A DNA stretch of 9,892 nt from an uncultured Microcaldota archaeon (lineage in GTDB: Archaea; Micrarchaeota; Micrarchaeia; Anstonellales; Anstonellaceae), in assembly GCA_903923795.1 (NCBI GenBank), contig CAIXYX010000100.1, positions 1 through 9,892 of the forward strand. Direction: 5' to 3'. The first letter of the stretch is position 1. Every line of letters begins with the position of its first letter. Below the pieces are notes generated by a model. It saw only the letters and a list, made by a program, of their open reading frames with translations, was not told the origin of the DNA and made no database searches. The position numbers were made by a program, and so were the translations under genes. Of the stretch, positions 6,355 to 9,892 are shown one piece after another.

Positions 6355-6359
6355 CCATT

Positions 6360-6593
6360 ATGCTGAAACCCAAATCAGAACAAATCAAAATCAAACCTGA
6401 GCAAATCAAAACGAAGACAACGTCCAAGACTTCTCTCAAATCTGAGCCACTGGCCGAATCTATCATTCAAGCCGAGCGCATCGGCACCTGGGAGGTCAAA
6501 TGGTCAAAGAGACGGCATGCTTGGGTAAAACAAATTATAGTGGATGATCCCTCCAATTCGGGGGTCGCTTCAAACGAATCAAATGATCTGTAA
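6360..6593 (+). CDS. Hypothetical 77-residue basic protein
   Basis: Not recognised. The start is well supported: GAGGTGA at 6348-6354 lies 5 nt before the ATG at 6360, whereas the in-frame GTG at 6351 sits inside that ribosome site. Residues 1-30 are low-complexity and Lys/Thr/Ser-rich, with a 7-residue tandem repeat, EQIKIKP (7-13) then EQIKTKT (14-20), encoded by a 21-nt duplication. Residues 38-62 (AERIGTWEVKWSKRRHAW, then VKQIIV) are more ordered, with three tryptophans and a very basic SKRRH patch, suggesting a small nucleic-acid- or protein-binding segment. The tail is acidic and Ser/Asn-rich. No signal peptide or membrane helix is present. Its divergent placement opposite the Lrp-type gene suggests control by that regulator (inference). 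Confidence 0.72.
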   Translation: MLKPKSEQIKIKPEQIKTKTTSKTSLKSEPLAESIIQAERIGTWEVKWSKRRHAWVKQIIVDDPSNSGVASNESNDL

Positions 6594-6660
6594 ATAATTT
6601 TGTTGGAACTACCTCGGTATATTTTGTTCGGCAACTATCTAAAGCTCCCGCTAATCTTTG

Positions 6661-6690
6661 TTAAAATTCCCCTCTTTCGGGGTTATTTTC
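6661..6690. terminator. Bidirectional terminator-like hairpin between convergent genes
   Basis: CCCC (6669-6672), a six-base loop and GGGG (6679-6682) lie between AAAATT and TTATTTT. A T-rich run follows on either strand. It sits between the convergent ends of the small-protein gene and sepF. The stem is only 4 bp, so the T-runs may do most of the work. Confidence 0.45.
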
Positions 6691-6712
6691 GAAAATGAAA
6701 AATAAAACAGAC

Positions 6713-7078
6713 TTATTTCTTGCGTGTTTTGACAATCTTGACCTTGCTCGGTGTGAGCAAAATCTTGTCCTCGTCAATTCGTGCGATGTCTCCGTTGATT
6801 CTCGAAACATGGCTCTTTATGTTGTCGATAATCATCTTCAACTTCGCCGTGTTGCGCTTCATGGGAGAGACATTCAAGAGAATGATGTTGCGCGCTTTGA
6901 GCTCCTCCATAATCACGCCGACGTCGCCTTCAGATTCGAGGGCGATGGGCTTGACATAGTAGTCTGCGGCCTCATGCAGCACGTCGACATTCTCCATCTC
7001 GACGGTGTTCATGTACTCCTCGATGTTCATCTCCTTGGACATGCCTAATCCTTTGCTAACCTTTTCAAATATGCCCAT
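6713..7078 (-). CDS. sepF: Archaeal cell division protein SepF
   Basis: Membrane anchor for FtsZ at the division site. From the ATG at 7078 the 121 residues begin with MGIFEKVSKGLG, a short amphipathic membrane-targeting helix typical of SepF. A variable linker (13-38) and the SepF core (39-116) follow. The core includes DYYVKPIALE (39-48), an RNIILLNVSPM strand (63-73), a long helix around 76-92, and INGDIARIDEDKILLTPSKV (94-113), which closely fits the family. A basic tail, KTRKK, ends the protein. The start is set by GAGGTGG (7083-7089) four nt upstream; an ATG at 7117 would add a non-conserved 13-residue extension. It is divergent from cdc6/orc1, placing division and replication initiation on one control region. 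FtsZ itself is not in the window. Confidence 0.93.
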   Translation of the reverse strand: MGIFEKVSKGLGMSKEMNIEEYMNTVEMENVDVLHEAADYYVKPIALESEGDVGVIMEELKARNIILLNVSPMKRNTAKLKMIIDNIKSHVSRINGDIARIDEDKILLTPSKVKIVKTRKK

Positions 7079-7082
7079 ACTG

Positions 7083-7089
7083 CCACCTC
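7083..7089 (-). promoter_or_regulatory. Shine-Dalgarno site of sepF
   Basis: GAGGTGG on the minus strand, four nt before the ATG at 7078. It decides the SepF start in favour of MGIFEK. Confidence 0.65.
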
Positions 7090-7113
7090 TAAGATGCCGC
7101 GCTGCGCGACAAT

Positions 7114-7127
7114 GCACTTCTTAGTGC
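7114..7127. repeat. Perfect inverted repeat at the predicted sepF transcription start
   Basis: GCACT-TCTT-AGTGC, five paired bases around a 4-nt centre. It lies where the TATA-like box at 7145-7152 would place the sepF transcription start (about 7122). That position suits a repressor operator better than an RNA hairpin. Confidence 0.45.
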
Positions 7128-7144
7128 TCCTTAATGAGTATTTT

Positions 7145-7152
7145 CTTATAAA
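7145..7152 (-). promoter_or_regulatory. Candidate TATA box of sepF
   Basis: TTTATAAG on the minus strand. A start about 26 nt downstream gives a leader of about 44 nt ending at the strong GAGGTGG ribosome site. Confidence 0.55.
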
Positions 7153-7160
7153 GCTTTGCC

Positions 7161-7288
7161 GAAAGAGCCGTGCATACGGCGTAGCCGGGATGAATGAATG
7201 GCTGTTGGAGGGCCAATCGGCCGGGTTGGCGGCAATTACTGGGCCGGCTTGGGGAATGAAGCTCCGCGCAGGCGCGCTCCGCCATCCA
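7161..7288. other. GC-rich inverted-repeat spacer between sepF and cdc6
   Basis: No convincing gene. It contains GCCGT-GCAT-ACGGC (7167-7180) and GCCAA-(9 nt)-TTGGC (7212-7230), plus clustered GGCCGG and GCGCGC stretches. Archaeal origins often lie beside cdc6/orc1, so origin or operator elements are possible. However, I see no canonical origin recognition box and no AT-rich unwinding stretch comparable to known origins. Confidence 0.35.
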
Positions 7289-7294
7289 TTTAAA
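7289..7294 (+). promoter_or_regulatory. Candidate TATA box of cdc6
   Basis: TTTAAA in ATCCATTTAAACG. It predicts a start near 7318 and a leader of about 29 nt that includes GGTGA at 7335-7339. This excludes the upstream TTG at 7299 as the start. Confidence 0.5.
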
Positions 7295-7346
7295 CGTCTT
7301 GGGAGTCAAAGATATAACAGATGTGAAAACAATTGGTGAATGCCTG

Positions 7347-8693
7347 ATGCCGTCTTTCGATGAAATCCTCTCCGCCCCGACCCTTTTCATGGACCGGGAC
7401 GTGCTCTCGCCCCATTACGTGCCCGACGTGCTGCCGTTCCGTGAGAAGGAGACCACGCGCATAATGACCGCCGTCGCGCCTGCGCTGACGCATGAGCGGG
7501 CGCGAAACCTTTTCATCTACGGCAAGACGGGCACGGGCAAGACGTGCACTGTCCGCAAAGTCATGGCAGAATTCGAGGCTCGCAAATCCACCGCCCGCTC
7601 GTGCTACATCAATTGCCGAATGTACAATTCGCGTTACCGCGTGATTCAGAAGATGGCGAAAGAATTCATACCAGAGCTTGACCGCTCGGGCTTCGGACTC
7701 AACACGCTCTATGAGAAGATGGCTGAATGGATAGGCGAGGGAATAGTCATCGAGGACGGCAAGAAGAAGGCTGGGCGGAGGATTGTCGTCATTTTGGACG
7801 AAGTCGACATGGTGCGCGACTTGGACGAATTGATTTACACGCTCACCCGTATGAACGATGAACTGCCTCTTGGCTCCATCTCCATCATCGGCATAACAAA
7901 CCGCCTCTCATTCAAGGACGACCTCGACCCGCGCAGCAAATCCTCATTGTGCGAAACAGAGATGGTGTTTGCCACATATTCCACGGGTCAGCTCCGCGAA
8001 ATTCTCGCCCAGCGCGCCAAATCAGGCTTCAAGCCCGATGTTGTTGATGAGTCAGCCCTGAACTTGGCTGCCGCAATCGCGGCGCAGGAGACAGGGGATG
8101 CGCGCTATGCGCTCAAACTGCTTCTTCGCGCCGGTGAAATAGCTGATGAAAAGAAGAGGCCGCGCATCAATCATACTGATGTTGAGGAGGCACGCAGAAG
8201 CGTTGATGTTGATTTGGCAGCTGAAACTATTGCCACATTGCCCGTGCATCAGCAGCTTGTGCTTTTGGCAGTTTGCAACTTGTCATTAGAAGGCCAGCGC
8301 TATGCCCGTCTGGGCGGCTCGGCCGGCAATGCGGGGGATGACGAGCACCATCTCATGTCGGGTGAGGTGTATGAGGAGTATTCGCGCTTGTGCCGCCATT
8401 ACAAGAAGCCAAAACGCTCGGCCCGCTGGTACCGTGAATATCTTAATGACTTGGAGATGCTGGGTTTGATTACAACTATAGAGTCTGGTCGTGGCATGCG
8501 CGGGCACACTCGGCTGATTAAGCCCGGCTATTCTCCTGAGCAGATGAAGAAAATCATCGAGAAGAGTCCGACCATTCATGGGCCCGATGACCCTATAGCT
8601 GGGGATAAAGATGACAAACCATCGACTCCGGGTGGGAAATCCGACGGGCAATTGTCTTTGTCTTCGCTTGGTGCGGGCAAGGCACCGTGGTGA
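7347..8693 (+). CDS. cdc6: Orc1/Cdc6 replication initiator, AAA+ ATPase
   Basis: Binds origin DNA and helps load the MCM helicase. From the ATG at 7347 (448 residues), the AAA+ core has Walker A GKTGTGKT (59-66), Walker B VVILDEVD (147-154), sensor 1 ITN (183-185), an arginine-finger-like DPRSKSSL (194-201), and sensor 2 GDARYALKLL (250-259). A winged-helix domain follows from about residue 295 to 400 (IATLPVHQQLVLLAVCNL at 295-312, and a WYREYLNDLEMLGLI helix and turn at 361-375). The Gly/Ser/Asp-rich tail (411-448) is longer than usual and probably disordered, and the winged helix seems to hold a Gly/Asp-rich insert near 323-334. The start is chosen because GGTGA lies 7 nt upstream and residue 1 falls where homologues begin; a GTG at 7323 is the alternative. 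The stop is part of the ribosome site of the next gene. Confidence 0.95.
   Translation: MPSFDEILSAPTLFMDRDVLSPHYVPDVLPFREKETTRIMTAVAPALTHERARNLFIYGKTGTGKTCTVRKVMAEFEARKSTARSCYINCRMYNSRYRVIQKMAKEFIPELDRSGFGLNTLYEKMAEWIGEGIVIEDGKKKAGRRIVVILDEVDMVRDLDELIYTLTRMNDELPLGSISIIGITNRLSFKDDLDPRSKSSLCETEMVFATYSTGQLREILAQRAKSGFKPDVVDESALNLAAAIAAQETGDARYALKLLLRAGEIADEKKRPRINHTDVEEARRSVDVDLAAETIATLPVHQQLVLLAVCNLSLEGQRYARLGGSAGNAGDDEHHLMSGEVYEEYSRLCRHYKKPKRSARWYREYLNDLEMLGLITTIESGRGMRGHTRLIKPGYSPEQMKKIIEKSPTIHGPDDPIAGDKDDKPSTPGGKSDGQLSLSSLGAGKAPW
8689..8693 (+). promoter_or_regulatory. Ribosome site that contains the cdc6 stop codon
   Basis: GGTGA includes the TGA stop of cdc6 (8691-8693) and lies 5 nt before the ATG at 8699. 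A ribosome that stops there is already placed for the next start, so the two genes are likely translationally coupled. Confidence 0.55.
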
Positions 8694-8698
8694 AAAAT

Positions 8699-9307
8699 AT
8701 GAAAGAAAATTCCAGCAATTCTATCCACTCGTCAAACACTCGAATCGCCGACCTGCTTTTCGAGGCTGGTTTGCTAAAAACAGTCTCGCGCACCGGCTGG
8801 GAAACCGTGCGCGCTCCGCGCGAATCTGTGGCCGAGCATTCTTTCCGCACAGCAATGGTGGGATGGGTGCTTGCCAAGATGGCTGGTTTGAGTGAGCAAG
8901 ACGAGGCTTTGCTCATCAAAGCCTGTCTTTTCCACGACTTGCATGAAACGAGAATCGGCGATTTGCATAGGCTCGCCAAATTGTACGGCTCACTCGACGA
9001 AAAGAAATGCGAGAAAGAGCAGCGAGAGGGGTTGCCAAAAGAAATGGAGAAAGACCTCGAGCGCTCGCTCGATTCTCTTTCTTCCCGCCTTCGTATTTTT
9101 GCATACGAAGCTGACAAAATAGAATGCGCCATCACCGCAAAAGAATACTTGGATGCAGGTTATCGCACAGCTAAATGGATAGAGCACACAGAAAAAGAGT
9201 CGGTGAAAAGCCCGGAAGGAAAAGCATTGCTCAAGGCTGTTTTATCGCGCGATTCGAGCGCGTGGTTTATGCAGGATGAGAAATTGGACAAAAACAAACG
9301 GCAGTAG
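8699..9307 (+). CDS. HD-domain phosphohydrolase, YfbR/HDDC2-like 5'-nucleotidase
   Basis: Metal-dependent HD hydrolase. The closest known group (YfbR/HDDC2) dephosphorylates (deoxy)nucleoside 5'-monophosphates. From the ATG at 8699 (202 residues), the HD metal ligands are H47 (in VAEHSFR), H79-D80 (FHDLHETRIGDLH) and D139 (YEADKIE). The E83 and GD pair at 87-88 in the HET-RIGD stretch match the YfbR-type HDxxExxxGD pattern. A Lys/Glu-rich helical stretch lies at 100-125, and the size of about 200 residues is normal. GTG codons at 8687 and 8690 are in frame, but the ribosome site GGTGA overlaps them and favours the ATG. Coupling to cdc6 suggests a link between replication initiation and the dNMP pool (inference). 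The exact substrate is not shown by sequence. It ends 3 nt before the convergent AbiEii-type gene. Confidence 0.88.
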   Translation: MKENSSNSIHSSNTRIADLLFEAGLLKTVSRTGWETVRAPRESVAEHSFRTAMVGWVLAKMAGLSEQDEALLIKACLFHDLHETRIGDLHRLAKLYGSLDEKKCEKEQREGLPKEMEKDLERSLDSLSSRLRIFAYEADKIECAITAKEYLDAGYRTAKWIEHTEKESVKSPEGKALLKAVLSRDSSAWFMQDEKLDKNKRQ

Positions 9308-9310
9308 CTC

Positions 9311-9892
9311 TCACAGCTTCTTGTAATACTCCAGCACTTTTTGTATCGTCTCATCGAATGGCGGCACATTTCTCACCAACGATTTCAACTCGCTCTCCCA
9401 AATCGGTTTTATCTCCCTGCATCTTTTCTCGAATTGTTTGAAGTCGAATGCCATGCTGCGCGCAGCCAGTTTCGTCTCCATATCATCTTTGCTCATTTCT
9501 ACTTTCTTCTCAATGAGATAGCGCAGGTCGTAGAGGTCCCTTGCCGAATGCCGGGCTAATATGGCATGTGTTTTCTCTGTCATTATCTCCTTCTCATCCA
9601 TCACATATACATCGAAAGCTGGCAATATGTCCATGTGATGGCCTATTGTGCGAATCAGCGGCGGGAGCAGCGCGCCTTCTCTATCGCTCAAATCAAGGGT
9701 AATGGAGCATAACGAATGCTCATGCCCCTTGTAGAGCGGCCCCTGTATTTTCACCCTGATGCTTTCCCCTAACGGGTGCTTCTGGTGGTCTTTGAGCGTG
9801 AAGTTAATTCCGAATTCCTCCAGCCTCTTCTTGAGCAGGGGGATATAATCGACGCGCTCGCGCGTGTCGAAATCAAGGTCTTCGGAGAAACG
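9311..9892 (-). CDS. AbiEii/AbiGii-type nucleotidyltransferase toxin (N-terminus outside window)
   Basis: Partial; 193 C-terminal residues are present and the reading frame is open to the right edge. The visible start RFSEDLDFDTRER is the nucleotidyltransferase motif (SxDLDF, metal-binding acidic residues) of the AbiEii family, whose members are toxins of type IV toxin-antitoxin or phage-abortive systems. Further on, ARHSARDLYDLRYLIEKK is the family's later RDxYDL motif, and a helical C-terminus ends in VLEYYKKL. Perhaps 30-60 residues are missing, including the GG-S part of the active site. A GTG at 9754 could start a 147-residue protein, but it would lose the SEDLDF motif, so it is not the real start. 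The cognate AbiEi-like antitoxin, if any, would lie to the right. It is convergent with the HD gene, with no room for a terminator between them. Confidence 0.85.
   Translation of the reverse strand, partial: RFSEDLDFDTRERVDYIPLLKKRLEEFGINFTLKDHQKHPLGESIRVKIQGPLYKGHEHSLCSITLDLSDREGALLPPLIRTIGHHMDILPAFDVYVMDEKEIMTEKTHAILARHSARDLYDLRYLIEKKVEMSKDDMETKLAARSMAFDFKQFEKRCREIKPIWESELKSLVRNVPPFDETIQKVLEYYKKL

Noticed and set aside
6378..6419. The 21-nt tandem repeat in the small gene as a CRISPR-like or mobile element
   Set aside because: Only two in-frame copies, inside a coding region with no spacer; it is a local duplication that gives a 7-residue protein repeat.
6597..6628. Repeated ATTTTGTT (6597-6604 and 6621-6628) as an operator pair
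   Set aside because: It lies downstream of the small gene's stop in a T-rich stretch; transcription termination is the simpler reading.
7094..7390. Small open frames on both strands in the sepF-cdc6 spacer
   Set aside because: No ribosome site, no recognisable domain, and overlap with the promoters and 5' end of cdc6; better explained as GC-rich spacer.
8649..8690. PCNA-interacting (PIP-like) motif at the Cdc6 C-terminus (GQLSLSSLG)
   Set aside because: It has the Gln and a spaced Leu, but the two aromatic residues that define the PIP box are missing; the tail is simply Gly/Ser-rich.
1..9892. tRNA, rRNA, CRISPR array or insertion-sequence ends
   Set aside because: I looked through the gaps for cloverleaf patterns, spaced direct repeats and transposase motifs and saw none; almost all of the window is covered by identified genes.

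Overview
The window looks archaeal. The evidence is an Orc1/Cdc6 replication initiator, an archaeal-type SepF, a class III (QxSxEYL) prepilin-like protein, a HEMK2/Mtq2-type release-factor methyltransferase, a TrmJ-type SPOUT enzyme, TATA-like boxes about 26 nt from probable leaderless starts, and Shine-Dalgarno sites of the GGAGGTGA type. The short proteins and the double-unit Lrp/AsnC regulator would fit a DPANN-type or related archaeon, but that placement is inference. Base composition is moderate, with AT-rich gaps at promoters.

Layout. On the minus strand, 1-2564 holds a prepilin-like secreted protein, then an NAD kinase directly behind it, then a membrane pyrophosphatase that runs off the left edge. 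On the plus strand, 2608-4636 is a tight translation-quality operon: a Sua5/YrdC tRNA t6A enzyme, a HEMK2-like glutamine methyltransferase and a TrmJ-like tRNA 2'-O-methyltransferase. Next come a ribbon-helix-helix-type antitoxin and RelE/ParE-like toxin pair (4707-5272, plus), and a tandem Lrp/AsnC regulator (5269-6237, minus) that overlaps the toxin tail to tail. Divergent from the regulator is an unrecognised 77-residue basic protein (6360-6593). SepF (minus, 6713-7078) is divergent from cdc6/orc1 (plus, 7347-8693). cdc6 is followed by a translationally coupled HD-domain nucleotidase (8699-9307). The right edge carries a 5'-truncated AbiEii-type nucleotidyltransferase (9311-9892, minus).

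How the genes relate. Three genes at 2608-4636 modify components of decoding and termination. The 6713-9307 block joins cell division (SepF), replication initiation (Cdc6) and nucleotide-pool cleaning (HD phosphohydrolase) around one intergenic region rich in inverted repeats. Two toxin-type modules flank the regulator/division/replication segment. I saw no tRNA, rRNA, CRISPR array or insertion sequence. No gene-free stretch exceeds 300 bases; the longest is 7079-7346.

No clearly new multi-gene system is evident. The best leads are the tandem palindromic repeat at the methyltransferase junction (3839-3878), the unknown small protein opposite the double Lrp regulator, the symmetric divergent promoter at 2587-2594, and the palindrome-rich sepF-cdc6 spacer.
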